A DNA stretch of 64,000 bases, from positions 77,794,955-77,858,954 of the forward strand of contig NC_091122.1 of NCBI RefSeq assembly GCF_040183065.1, given 5' to 3'. The first letter of the stretch is position 1; each line of letters opens with the position of its first letter. The notes below the pieces were generated by a model, which did not search any database, was not told where the DNA came from, and saw nothing but the letters and a program-made list of their open reading frames with translations. The DNA comes from Periplaneta americana. Taxonomy: Eukaryota > Arthropoda > Insecta > Blattodea > Blattidae. A program made the position numbers and the translations under genes. Shown piece by piece: positions 40,915 through 53,029 of the stretch.

Positions 40915-43650
40915 CTGAGTGATTCCACGTCAAATCGCACAGCAATAAAACACGACCTTCTCGGAAATGGTAGATTTTTTTTTCATGAATTCCAGACATC
41001 AAATAAGGAGATCCGTATTGTTTTATTTTCACAATTATTAATTATTTGTGTAGTTATAACTATTTGAAGTTACGCAAATTATGCGCGCACTGTTACGTAA
41101 ACTCAATTGGAACTCTGTGTCTACATATAATTAAGATTTGCGATTTGGCGCATTTGAAAGACTAAATACAACACTTTTTATTACTTTAGGCCTATCACAA
41201 GTAAATTTAAAATTTGGCCTATTTTTTTAATCATTTCTTTTTCAAAGCAAAATTACTATATTAAATAGCCAAGTTAAAAATCTGAAAAAAATTAGACTTT
41301 TTCGCTGATGTATTATCTGTAAACTACTGCATTTATAAATATGGGATCGGCACCCATACATTTGTAACAATTTATTTTCTGGAGCCATCCGCGTGCTCGC
41401 GATGCCCAGCTAATGAACTGCTTGCAGCCATAGGCTAGAAGGCTGCCCGGGGAAAGTTTTACGAAATCTCCCGTTGCATCTGATGTCACCATACTAATCA
41501 TCAAATGATTAATACCTTAAGGAACAGTAAATATCTTATCTAAAATTATTTTATTATTGTCAGCTCAGCTAAGAGGGGAAGCCCTTCACAGTGCTATATG
41601 TTTATACTGTAATATAGCCAAGTGTTTGATGATAGCAAGGCTGGGTAAGGCAGTAAACAGATGGCAGGAGACAAAATATAGAAGAGAAAAATAATCAGTT
41701 TGGGTTTGAATTTCACGGAGTGACGTGACTTCTACACAACATGAGTGATGGTAAAGATCGCGTAATATATAACAAGTGTTTAAATCCATTTACCTTCCTA
41801 ATCACGCTTTTAAAATAAAAGTACACTAAGACGCGTAAGTCGCGACTAATTGATGAAGCTCAATTTAAAGGAGTCTTTGAATGTGCAAATATGTGATTCG
41901 TTCCATAAAAATCAATCAATTTCCGGATAGGTCAGGTGAAATTATATGTGAAGCCGGTAGTTCTTGTGATATTAATAAACATGAATCAAATGAAAGTGGG
42001 GACAGAGAAAGTGATTATCCCAGTTCTTCTTCTAGCAGTTCTATGGATACAGTGCTAGAAATCACTAATATTCAGGAATTAAACAAGAGTTTGATGTCAA
42101 TAGAATCCCCTATCAAGAAAAGAAAACTACAACAAAAACGATACCCCCGTGAAAATTTTCAAAAAGGAAAAGGCTCCCTAGAATGTAAAGTTTTTCATGT
42201 AGAAGATGCATCGTCATCCCTTCAAAAGTCAGCCATATTTTATTTTTGACGGATTGCAAAGAAATGTACAACCTGAAAATTACATAGTTATTACAGACTT
42301 TTCTGAAAATTATTCATTTGTAATACAAGATTCAATACAAGGTATGCATTGGAACATATGCCAAGCCACAATACATCCTTTCATAGTATATTTCAAAGGA
42401 GATACAGAAATTCGTCACAAAAGTATTGTCATCTCAGAAACCATGAAACTTGACACCGATCCCTTTCACTTATTTCAATCCGAAGCAATCAATTTCTTAA
42501 AGCAAGAATTCAACGATACGAAAAAAAAATCATCTACTTTTCCAATGGATCAAGTTCATAATACAAAAAAAAAAAGAAGAATTTTAAAAATAATTGGTTA
42601 CATGAAGACGATTATGGAATTGGTGCTGAATGACACTTCTTTGCAACGTCGCATGGTAAAGGTCCATGTGATGGCATTGGAGAAACTGTTAAAAGGCTTG
42701 CCACGAGAGCCAGCCTATACAAGATCCTATAACAACAAAAAAAAAACTGTTTGATTGGTCACAAAAAATATTTCTAACGTGTCATTTATATTTTGTCCAT
42801 TGAATAAGCACAAAAACCACACTGAAAATTTGCAGGCCAGATACCATAATCTAAAACCAATAACTGGTACATTAAAATTACATTCTTTCATTCCGTTGTC
42901 AAAAACTGAAGATTTAGTAAAACAATTTTCTTTCAAGAAAGAAGGTAGGCGAATGAAAATTTAAAGTGTGAGTGAAAAGAAACATTTAAAAAGCATAATG
43001 TACAAATATTTGAAGATATCATAATAAATAAATTAGCAGCGTTTCCTCGAGTGACTTGATCCGTACTGGGTGTAATGTCCCAACATTTACTCGATCATCC
43101 GGTGCCGATAAACCTCCCAGCGCGCTTTAACGCTTCCCATCCACTGCTGCTGCACCGACCGCTACACATTGTGTCGTAAGTAATTAAATTTCCATTAAAC
43201 TATTGGAGATCCCATTCTGATTTTTTCTGGAATTATTAAGAATACTTCAATGCACCTAGTAAGAATTTTTTTAGGTTTTTAATAGGGCTATTTCACATTG
43301 ATATATAACTTTTAAAAATTGAATTATAAAAAAATATTTGTAATAATTATATTAAAATTAGTTAGTAAATATTTAATAAAAGACAGTACTTTAAGCTTTT
43401 AAATGCATTTTTCAAAAAAATTTTAAGATCAATATCGTCAGAAAAATGACGCTTTAAATGTTGCATTGTGCGACATTGTTAATGAATTTTAACATGTAAT
43501 ATTTTAAAAACATGTAGACTTAGGAGGAAGTAAAAATACACTTGTTGGTTTATTAGACCCATAGAGTTGGTAAAAAAAATATAAACGCAATCAGAAATAT
43601 GAAGGTCAAAATTTGTATAATTTTGTGCAATTTGACGTGAAATGACTCAG
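40915..43650 (+). mobile_element. Terminal-inverted-repeat element carrying an unclassified DDE-like gene
   Basis: Left end ctgagtgattccacgtcaaa, right end (opposite strand) ctgagtcatttcacgtcaaa, extending about 26 bases. Interior holds a gene relic of the DFSENY / EWHFFATSHGKGP family. Target duplication not resolved. Confidence 0.6.
41881..42970 (+). pseudogene. Unclassified transposase-like gene, DFSENY/SHGKGP family
   Basis: First frame 41881-42249 has an acidic Ser-rich region (SYPSSSSSSSMDTVLE) and a basic patch (KKRKLQQKRYPREN), ending KVFHVEDASSSLQK. The next frame has ENYIVITDFSENYSFVIQDSIQGMHWNICQATIHPFIVYFKGD (conserved Asp), and after further shifts HEDDYGIGAE.HFFATSHGKGPCDGIGETVKRLATRASL (Glu and the SHGKGP signature, TGG to TGA stop at the Trp). 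I know the family as a widespread, unnamed multi-copy arthropod protein. The spacing of DFSENY, an SDGxxxQYKN motif (seen in the other copy) and ExxWxFFATSHGK suggests a DDE-type nuclease; this is inference. Confidence 0.65.
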
Positions 43651-46218
43651 GTATGAAAAATTAAAAAAAAAAAAAGTAAAACGTGCCTATTTTGTATGCT
43701 GCATATAACTGCAATAGCAGATAAAAGACAAATTATATATCATATTTCAGGTAAATTTTATGAAGTGAAGTCCATAGTTTTGTTAATTAGCAGCATTTTT
43801 TCATGCATAAATGTATAACAAAGCTCAGCATACCACACGTGTACAGATTCCCTGTGAAGAAGAAAAAAAAAAAAGGAACTGGTGAAACGGTGGTTAATAA
43901 ATACGAAACAAGACAAATTGTATCCCTCCAAGCATAGCTTTTTGTGTTCACGACACTTCGAAGATAAATATACGTATAGTGAACCACTCCATGAAGACGA
44001 ACTATAGCTTATAAAAAGTAGGCCTATTTCGAAGACAAACAATAAATCAAATAAATGGTTTACTAGTAATGGACTTAAACTAAATACGAATAAAACCACT
44101 ACAATTCCATTTCAAACGCAGTTAAAACCTAATAATAAAATATTAAAATTGTATTTTGACACTGGCGTCCTTTACTTCTGCTCGTTGTGTCCTTACTGCT
44201 TATAGAAGAAAACGATGAGCTGTTGCTTATAAAAAGTAGGCCTGTTTCGAGGACAAACAATAAATGAAATAAATGGTTGACTAGAAATGGACTTAAACTA
44301 AATACAGATAAAACTACTACAATTCTGTTTCAAACCCAGTTAAAACCTAATGGCAATCTAAGGCAGTATCTTATACAAAGTAGGCCTATTTCGAAGACAA
44401 TCAATAAACCAAATAAATGGTTCACTATTAGGCCTAATGGACTTCAACTAAATAAGGATAAAACCATTACAATTCCGTTTTAAACCCAGTTAATATCTAA
44501 TAGCAATAAAATATTAAAAATATTTTTCGACACTGGCATCCAAAATTCAGCAAAACTCTCGGCTAGACGGTAGTTTTGTTAGCATTTTGACTGGAGAGAT
44601 ATGAAAGAATATATATACTAATAATAATAAGAAGAAGAATAAGAATCCGTGCCGCCACAGCCCTTGAAAGGCCCAAACAGACCATCCGCTGCTGGCCTCA
44701 CGTTCACATTCCGATAATTATACACTATACTGTAACAAAAAAAGAAGACACGTGTTATCAAGTTACAAGTTTAGAGGTAAAGATTGTTCACTACAGTTAG
44801 GGCCTACTTTCATTCTATATCTTATAGTATAATAAATAGTTTTGCAACATGTAGAGATTGAAAAAACAATTTAATAAAATCATCCGAATCATACTCGTTC
44901 ATTTATAGCCTGTCTTGCAGGTCGCATTAAAAAAAATAACTTAAGAATATTAACATTTTCTTCAGTGTATACTTATCGTCATGCCCATTTTGTTTTGGGC
45001 GCTTGTGTCAATGTCTCAATGTCGGTCGCTCTTTCAATTTTCTTCAACTATGGCGGCGCAAAGGCCACTCTATAAACTCTTTCTGTTTCTAACTCGTTTT
45101 ATACAACTAAAACTGTCTTCCTTCCTCTTTCACTTGAGCCTACAAACAACTTTCTATGCCTCATCTGAGTGATAATATAACGACTATAAACTGCTATATT
45201 ATTTTAAGTACCGGTACACTGTGTATAATCTATCTATCTATTAAAGGACTTTCTACGGTGCTGTACTTTTTCCTCAACCAAACAAAGTATCATCACAGTC
45301 TAATACATACAGTCACGCAACTCGTACGTATAAAATATGCCAACATTTGACAGCTGGCGCGACCAAAGACGTTATAATAGTATGGTGCAACAGTAGTCCT
45401 CTAGCGGCAGGCAAGTTAAAACTGTGCACATGACATACGATAACACATCAGAAGACGGGTTTTGCGTAATTTATTTTATATTTTTATGCTATACAGTAAG
45501 TGTATATGGTTATTGTTAATTTTACTTTAGAATCCTAGAAGAATTTCACATGCAGTTAATCTACAAGTTTCAGAAGCTGGGGATAAACGTAATTCTTTCT
45601 GCTTCTTACAACTGAATCATGGCCCTGATCACGTATCATGGTTTGAAATGATATAATTGTTCGTACGTGGACGGTTAATTCAATTCATTCCAAAATATAT
45701 TTATGAATCATTGGAGCTCTATATTTCCTGTGAGAAGAGTAAAAATTAGTATCTTTAAAATTGTAGGGCATATCTCGTAGGGTACATCGCGTGGTGAACT
45801 CCTCTCCCTATTTCCTGAGAAATTAACTATTTTCCACACCGCAAATTGGGGTAAACTCGGCCGCTGAGGTAAACTTGAAAATAAAAAGGGGGAGGATTTA
45901 AACCTTAATATGACAGACATTGATTTATGAAGTTCATTATTTTTCATTTCTTAAGAACCGGTATTTCCTTTATTATTTTGAGTCACAAATAGTGCTGATA
46001 TTATGGTTTAAAATTTTATGGAAAGTTTACCGCATTTTACATTACATTTCCAGCTTTTACACATAAGCTTAATTTTAACTTATCCTACCTATATAATACG
46101 TAATTTACATGCACTTACTGTTAATATGACATAGGTGAGAACAAATAATTGAACACACAATTTTGTTGAAAAAATTGTAACTTCACTTAACTCAGAAAAT
46201 GTAGGCCTAATTTTATTT
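43651..46218. other. Repeat-rich non-coding stretch
   Basis: Contains the LINE-derived tandem units (44009-44500) and the second copy of the dispersed repeat (44377-45110). From 45120 to 46218 nothing recognised. Confidence 0.5.
44009..44500 (+). repeat. Three tandem copies of a LINE RT scrap
   Basis: Units begin cttataaaaagtaggcctat at about 44009 and 44226, and a related unit at 44377. Each encodes a version of NKWFTxNGLKLNTxKTTTIPFQTQLKPN, the post-palm motif of a LINE RT. Spacing about 217 and 150 bases. The same unit is single at 35431-35560. Confidence 0.75.
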
Positions 46219-46440
46219 TCAGAGCAGAAGTGGTGTACTTCAAAAATGAGTAATGAGGGATAAAGTAAACATTCTGTAAAATACAGCGCAAAGTAGCAGT
46301 TAATATTGAATTTATTTAAACTATTAGTAGTCAGGTGAATAGCACGAAGGATATATTAATTGCTACTTTGCGCTGTATTTTACAGAATTTTTACTTCAAA
46401 CCTCATTACCTAATTTTGACTTACACCACTTCTGCTCTGA
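46219..46440. mobile_element. 222-bp MITE with about 90-bp inverted repeats
   Basis: tcagagcagaagtggtgta on both ends in inverted orientation; inner part tactttgcgctgtattttac is mirrored at 46270-46300. Short central spacer. Confidence 0.8.
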
Positions 46441-46784
46441 ACGGCTCAAATAATCACTGGGAATGTAAAATCAACACCAATAATAGTGATGCAAATTATT
46501 ACAGAAAAGATTGCTTTTTATATTAAATTTAAAAAGGCTCTTATATTTCTTGAGAACTGAATACGTCTGCCACATGAATCTACACGAACACATCAGAAAT
46601 TTATCGACACAGTCTGGATTTATTCAAGAAGTGAATAATTTGCAAAAGGACTACAATACTCCATGAATTCTTGAAAAATTAACACCATGATCCTTACTTG
46701 AATGCAATATAACATTCAACTTTTGAAGAATATAATTACAAACATGAGTACAAAAATTATGGAATTACTTGTGTTGTGCCCATT

Positions 46785-46889
46785 TCTGACACCAATATTT
46801 TGTTGTACTATATTAATTCTGACACCAATATTTATTATACCATTTCTGACACCATAATTTATTGTTAAGCTCTATCATATCTGACACCA
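46785..46889. repeat. Four tctgacacca units, possibly LTR primer-binding repeats on the minus strand
   Basis: tctgacacca at 46785, 46818, 46845 and 46880. The complement tggtgtcaga resembles the primer-binding start (TGGTGTCAGAAGTGGG) of some LTR retrotransposons, so an LTR remnant reading leftward could end near 46890. No LTR pair seen. Confidence 0.4.
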
Positions 46890-47750
46890 GTAATTTGTTG
46901 TGGCGCTTGCCGCGACAAGGGCGGATGGCTTATCTTCGAGATAATCGTTAGTTATAATCTCTATCAAAATAACACAAACTAATCAAACAATGTGTTATAC
47001 TTTATAAACTGTTCTTTCTTGTGGATAGGAAGGATTCCTACTATGAATGTGATCTCAGGTTTTCGGAAATATTACAAGTGTAGAAATTCACTAGTACTAC
47101 GTTTATTAATAAAAATATCAATTTACTACAAAATAAAATATTGAGTATTGAATGATTTGGAAAGTATGAAAATTTCTGTTAATTCTGAAATACCAAGATA
47201 ACTAGTTAAATGAAAAGTTTAAAGAATGATGTGATGATTTTACTTACAATAAATAGTAGGGCGAACCCTAATGCTGTCCAAAGGTGGTGCCATATTCGAT
47301 GCCATTTTCAGAACTTCTTACTGGATGTCGGGAGCACTACTCCATGACCGCAATCTTGACCAATAACTAATGACCGCGTTTTCGACGTTTCATGTCCTTT
47401 TATAAACTCTTGAACTGCGTCCAGAGTGACGCCACTTCACCCGCGGATCCTCTGAAAGGATGGTGTTGCACTCGCCAAGCACCACGCTTCTATTTATTAA
47501 CCATTCTTTTAAATCGGCGTTTCCGGTCGTTACTTAAAACAATATGGATTCAAGGAACTTTCACGACTGAATCTGTTTTTGACTTGACCAATGGAAATTC
47601 AGAGTTTCGGAATCATCGCCAATTAAAATGTCTCGCTAGGGAAGCTATATCTTCACTAATAAGTCAGCTGTTGCTAAGCTGACTTCGCGATAGAATGCAA
47701 GATGCAAACTTACACATTTCTGCATGTTCAAGGATTGGACTGTGCTGACG
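46890..47750. other. Unassigned stretch
   Basis: Possibly LTR sequence of the element suggested at 46785-46889; no gene recognised. Confidence 0.3.
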
Positions 47751-47754
47751 TTAA

Positions 47755-50187
47755 CCCTAGACTGATGGCGCTTGTAAGATTTACATGTGAGGTGGCGCGG
47801 GGTCATTTTTGACCCCACCAATAAAATGTCGTTCAATACTATGCAAAATCAATATTTTTGGTTATGTAAGGTTATATCATACTTATATGTACTTTTTAAA
47901 ACTTCATATTATTGAAAATAACCCTTGGATATACATGCAAGGTAGTTACAAAAGTTACAAACACAAATTAAATTTTATACAGCTCACCTGATGAAATTAC
48001 AGGAACCGGTGCGGTAACTTGTGTAACATACATCGTAGGCCTAATTGAAATTAACACTGTTCACTTCACTAACAAAAAATAACAGTGAAAATGTTATGGA
48101 CAGTAACAACAAGAACACAAATTTTGACTTTTTATACACAACTTTTACACACAATTTCACTATGAGCTTTGCACACTTGTTGTTTGCATTTTGCGCATGT
48201 GAGATTTGTTTTCCTGTCGACATTTCTTGGGCATATATTACAACGCTTTCTCTTCTTCTGTAGGGGTTCCTCATCTTGATTCTTCGGCTCTGTTGTACCT
48301 GCAAATTGTTGTATTTTCTCAGTCAGGAGTCTTGGTAGTGTGGTGATAGTAGCCCTCTGCTGCATATGTTCATGAAGGAGACTGAGAGCAAGTCTTCTCA
48401 AATACACTCGCCTCGGTTCGTTGAGTCCTGTATTAGCCTGAGCAATAATTTGAGAATTGATTCCACTGACATTTAGCATGAAGTAAAATATGGTAAGATG
48501 CCAACGATTGCTTTTCCTAGATACAGAATACGATTCACACATCTGATCTACTGTATCCACACCACCTTTAGTTTCATTATAAAATGTTACTATTTCTGGC
48601 TTCTTCGCATCTCCAGATTCTTTGTCAATTGCATTGCCGTGATGCATTGTTGACAATACAAGAACCACTTTTCCTTTCTTGGGAATGTACGACACCAGAG
48701 TTCCTTCTCTGAAAGCGAATGCGCTGGTATGTTCTTCCTTATTTTTCGTTGTGAGGAATTCTGGAGGGATTTCTTTCTTATTCTTCCTCACCATACCAAC
48801 AATGGTAAGTTTATGAGTTTTCAGTAACTCTTCCGCCAAGGGGATGCTTGTGAACCAATTGTCGAAAGTGATATTACGACCAGTTTTCGAAATTGGTTCA
48901 ATTAGTCTCTTGACTACATCTCCAGGAGAATTGCTGATTTGGTATGGGCCATCTGGCTGCTTTCCTGCATAAATTTCCATCTGCAGGGTATAATACATTC
49001 GAGCATCGACCAAGCAGAATACCTTGATGCCATATTTAGCTGGTTTGTTTCGTATAAATTGCCTAAATGAACATCTTCCTCGGAATCCTACTAAACTTTC
49101 GTCTATAGTGCAGTACTCACTAACTGTGTAATTACTCTTGCAATTTTGCACAAAAATGTAAAAAATTTCTCTAATTGGTGCCAGTCTATACCTTCTTTCG
49201 CTCATCTCTGTCACTTTTATCATCAAACCGGAGACATCTGAGGAGGAACTTGAATCTTTGTTGCGACATTACACAGGGAAATATTTCTATTCCAGTCCCA
49301 TCTCTAGACCATAAGTTTTCCATATTCAGATGAGACAACTTCAACAATCCAGCAAGAAAAAGCAAGCCAATCAGAGCTTTCATTTCAGTTATGTTTGTTG
49401 AGTTCGCGTTTCTTTCCCTACTGTAATTTTCTTTTATTCTGTCGATTTCACAATTGGTGAATATGACAATACTTTGTAACATATCATCGGTAAAAAAAAT
49501 ATTCCAAGCCTCCATCGGAGATTTAGCATTTATAGCTGCACGTTTTACGCCCGGCAAATGAGACACTATGTTGTGGGCACGAGTATGCGAATTCTGAAGA
49601 GGCTGAATTGTTTTCCACACTGTAAGTCCATCTTTCCCATAAATGTTGCACGATATTTGAGAAAGAGGAATGTCTTCATCACTGCTATCTTCTCTCTCTT
49701 CTGCACTTTGTTCACTTTCACTATTATAATTCACTATTTCGACTGCATCTTCAATTTCGCTGCTTTCCCCGCCTAAGATTTCTTCTTCTTCCTCGACAGA
49801 TTTTATTAGAGATAAAATCCGTGCTTGATCTTCCTCGTAACTCATTGTAAATTATGAAAAAACTAATGTATTAAAATCAGTCATTAAAACTGCAACGTGA
49901 TAACTCAACTTCTCGATAGCAGATCACTCAGTGAAACTACAGACACGCAGCACCTGCCAGACAAGCAATGGGACTGGTGGCATGGGGTATTTCCTGCACT
50001 TTTCAATACACGGTTTTAAAAATAAGCTCTTTTCTGAGGATTATAGCCTCCAATCCCCATGTTACTGACCTCAAACAATAGGCAAGGAATGTAGGGAAAG
50101 GTAAGTGCGATTCGGTAATAATATTTTCCACTGCACGTAAATCAATTTGGATGGGGTCATAAAATCCCCCACGCCACCACTCTAGGG
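47755..50187 (-). mobile_element. piggyBac transposon, almost intact
   Basis: TTAA at 47751-47754 and 50188-50191; ends CCCTAGACTGATGGCGC and (opposite strand) CCCTAGAGTGGTGGCGT. 2433 bp with one transposase gene on the minus strand. Low decay makes it one of the youngest elements in the window. Confidence 0.92.
48132..49845 (-). pseudogene. piggyBac transposase, one frameshift
   Basis: DDD transposase that moves TTAA-flanked elements. Start ATG at 49843-49845 (MSYEEDQARILSLIKS), acidic N-terminus with SSDEDIPLSQI, then MEAWNIFFTDDMLQSIVIFTN, KALIGLLFLAGLLKLSHLNMENLW, MSQQRFKFLLRCLRFDDKSDRDER. A 4-base surplus near 49195 breaks the frame; the second frame continues RRYRLAPIREIF, CTIDESLVGFRGRCSFRQ (first Asp), NITFDNWFTSIPLAEEL (second Asp), KGGVDTVDQMCESYSVSRKSNRWHLTIFYFML (third Asp) and a C-terminal Cys-rich finger CNICPRNVDRKTNLTCAKCKQQVCKAHSEIVCKSC. 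All catalytic Asp residues are intact. Total about 575 residues, the normal family length. Confidence 0.92.
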
Positions 50188-50191
50188 TTAA

Positions 50192-51138
50192 CTAAACTGT
50201 GCTCTGTAATCTGTCGAAACAGGAAGTGAGATCTCGCATTGTAAAGCATGTATTAATAATACAATTTCGTTATTTTAAATTAAAGTGAAATATATTGCTT
50301 ATCATAATCCCTGGGCACAACAGTGCCCTCTTCTTTTTAAAAGACGATGCCGTAATCGGCACGTGCTTTTACTCCTAATCAAATTAATGACAAGACATGT
50401 CGGATCCTGTGAAATACGACTATCACACAAGTCTTAGTAGATTTTTTTTTCTGTTAGGCTTACGGGGTGTAGTTCCCTCGCCAGTGGCCTACAGAATCAT
50501 TCAGGCTTGCAGGATTTTAATCCGTTCCAGAGGCCATCACTCATTCTTATTGAGGATTTGGATCGTCTGTGTCTTGTAAGCTAGTGTTGTATCATTCACA
50601 TTACAAATTATAAGAAATCTTTACAGGGGCGAAGTGCCAAAGATTTTGACTTTCATAAGCAATAGTTCAAAATTTGATATAATTGCTGACATTGATATCA
50701 TAATGGCAGTAGGGCTGCTGCTATTTAATAAATAATATTTATATTATTATTATATCATATTATGATATACCTATGCATTTAATGGGTACTCCATTTACGT
50801 AATGAGCATAATGTAATATAAATTGAGTTCCTGGATATTTTAATTTATAACTTTGGGGGCTGTCTGTAATTTAATTCGATAGTATTTACGAATTTTTTTT
50901 TTTTTCCATTTCAAAGTGATATGCCGATCTAACGTTATGAATCTGCGATCTGTAGCGTGTTATGGCATGTGTATGGCATCATCTGAGACTTAGCATTTAC
51001 ATGTTACACACAAGAAATTCATGTCATTTACAAAAATGATCATAAAAAAATAATCTTCTGCGATACAAATTTTCTTCATTGAGGCGAAGAGATGACTGTT
51101 GCATAACGAAGAGTAGTATCTAGGGCCTGGAGACGAAT
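50192..51138. other. Unassigned stretch
   Basis: No gene recognised. May include LTR sequence of the env-bearing element that ends at 51139, but no second LTR is available for comparison. Confidence 0.4.
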
Positions 51139-52172
51139 CTAGATCCGGCGAAGACTGTGCTGATTGAAGCTGGGCCAGCGCAGACATCGGTTGGTGTCCT
51201 CTGCTTTCCTCGTAGTAGGGATGGGAGTTCTGGTTTCTTGCACTGGATCAGGTTCCATCTCGTTCTGTCCTTCTCGTAGAGGTTCTGCTGCCTGCGGTTG
51301 TTTACGGGTGAGCTGATATAGCCGGACACCATGCAGACGTGGACATTGTCGGAACGTCTGTAGGATACAAACAAAACACAATATAACTCCTGTTATGATT
51401 AAAACAATTAGCCAGGGGTTTGCATTTTCTTGTGTGGAGGATTCTTCTACTTTAAATTTTACACTTTTAATTTTCTCTTGCAATTTCTCTATGGTTATAC
51501 CATCATTATTAAAATCTTTAATATTTGGAAGAATATTCTTTAAAGTAATGACATGTTGTTCAGAGAGATTCAGATCTGGATGAACTATTTCAGAAATTAC
51601 ATCAGGGACAATAACATCATTAGGCTCATATACTGGATATAGATTTCCAAAAACATGGGGAAACAGTTTAAACTGATCAGAATAAAAATGACATTTTGCA
51701 GATACATTAATAATACCTGTCCCTTGGATAATAAGTGTAGAAGTTGACGGTCGTGTTGCGTTTGGATTACGACAACTTCTAGTCATACATACGGTAGCTG
51801 GTATGCTGTACACCCAATAATTCTTCTGGTACGGTCTGTACCATACTGGTCAGTATCCTATAGGTCAGTACCACACAGGTGATCTTTGGGGTCCAACTAG
51901 GCGTTGGTCACACAGTTTCGTTGCTTCCTGGGATTTTCCAAAAGATAAAGCTGCTAAACAATGTGATTGCATGGAGGCTGAAAAAATAACAACATCTGGA
52001 GGACATAACATGTACATTTCATCTCAATGTAGAGGTAGATCATTCTCTTCCATGAGAGCATAAAATTGCCTATCACTTGTGACGGCAAAATATGGAACTT
52101 ATCCATAGTGGTTATATCAATGGCTTGTCTAAATTCAATAAGAGTGCTTTCAATTTCGGTTATTCTCTGCAT
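51139..52172 (-). pseudogene. Env-like glycoprotein of an LTR retroelement, partial
   Basis: Minus-strand relic of the envelope gene found in env-bearing insect Gypsy elements (errantivirus-like). Upstream frame has MQRITEIESTLIEFRQAIDI; another frame near 51960-52000 has a Cys-rich CPPDVVIF...SHCLAALSFGKSQEATKLC segment; the main open block 51139-51813 has several Cys (MTRSCRNP, SAKCHFYSDQ), HPDLNLSEQHVITLKNI, a membrane-spanning stretch NPWLIVLIITGVILCFVCIL (residues about 130-150) and a basic cytoplasmic tail. Frameshifts and a stop separate the pieces; a local duplication (VWYRP twice) is seen near 51840. Not functional. Confidence 0.65.
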
Positions 52173-52248
52173 TATCTTATTACTTTGTTTTAATTACTGA
52201 ATCACAAATTATTATTGTAAGCAAATACATAATCTGAAATAAAACTAT

Positions 52249-52824
52249 TTAATCAATCGGTCTGGAACGTAAATTATATTTATGGCATGATACTTCATCA
52301 CTATTCTGTGCTACGTGTTCATTAACCTCATCATTATCTAAATTAGCATCATCATAATCATCATCATCATCATCATTTGAATTCACATATTCACGGCGGG
52401 AGGAAACATAGGAAGGAGACGTCACATCAGAATTTGTCATGGTAGGGTCATTAGTTTGTGCTGTTACCTTTCTCGATGTGGTCTGTAATTGATCTCTTAA
52501 CTGTGCTAATGGTATGTCATCTTCCTCATCGAAATCATCACTCTGGGGAACACGTAACTGACTAAGAGGAATATCATCTTCCATAGACCATCCGTTGTCA
52601 CTATCCGCCGCTGCTGGCTCCTCACGGGGAGTTTCGTACGACTTCGGGTCGTCTCTTATTATTTCGATAGTTTCCTCTTCACTGAAACTACTATCTTCGT
52701 CTGCTTGCTGGGGACGAAACTTGCCTTCTTTAATTTCAGACTCTGGAGGACATGATTTCAACCGGTTTAGATGCACTACCTGTGTTCTACCATTTTTAAT
52801 TCTATAGTTCACTTCAATTCGCAT
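52249..52824 (-). pseudogene. C-terminal end of the Pol polyprotein upstream of env
   Basis: NYRIKNGRTQVVHLNRLKSCPPES is the tail of a Gypsy integrase (VHxNRLKxC), then a long acidic region with two EDDIPLxQLR repeats and an Asp run encoded by an ATC repeat (52346-52376), ending CHKYNLRSRPID, the usual YNLRSR polyprotein end. The rest of pol is missing: sequence right of 52824 is unrelated. So only the 3' part of the retroelement is present, on the minus strand. Confidence 0.7.
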
Positions 52825-53029
52825 GAAAAAAAATAAATGACAATTTACTGAGCATTTTCATTAGGCTGTCAAATTTTCATAATGGGGTCTTCAAAAATAA
52901 GGAAGTTATAAATTAAAACAATTCGTCGTGTGAAGGTGATCTATGCCACTGCGCTATGCGCCATCACTGCTGCTGGTCACTGAGAGAAGCGTTTCCGTGT
53001 TGACGACCAGTGCGCGTCACACGTCTGAT

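Noticed and set aside
50397..50579. 60-codon frame starting MSDPVKYDYH
   Set aside because: No homologue recognised, no splice or promoter context.
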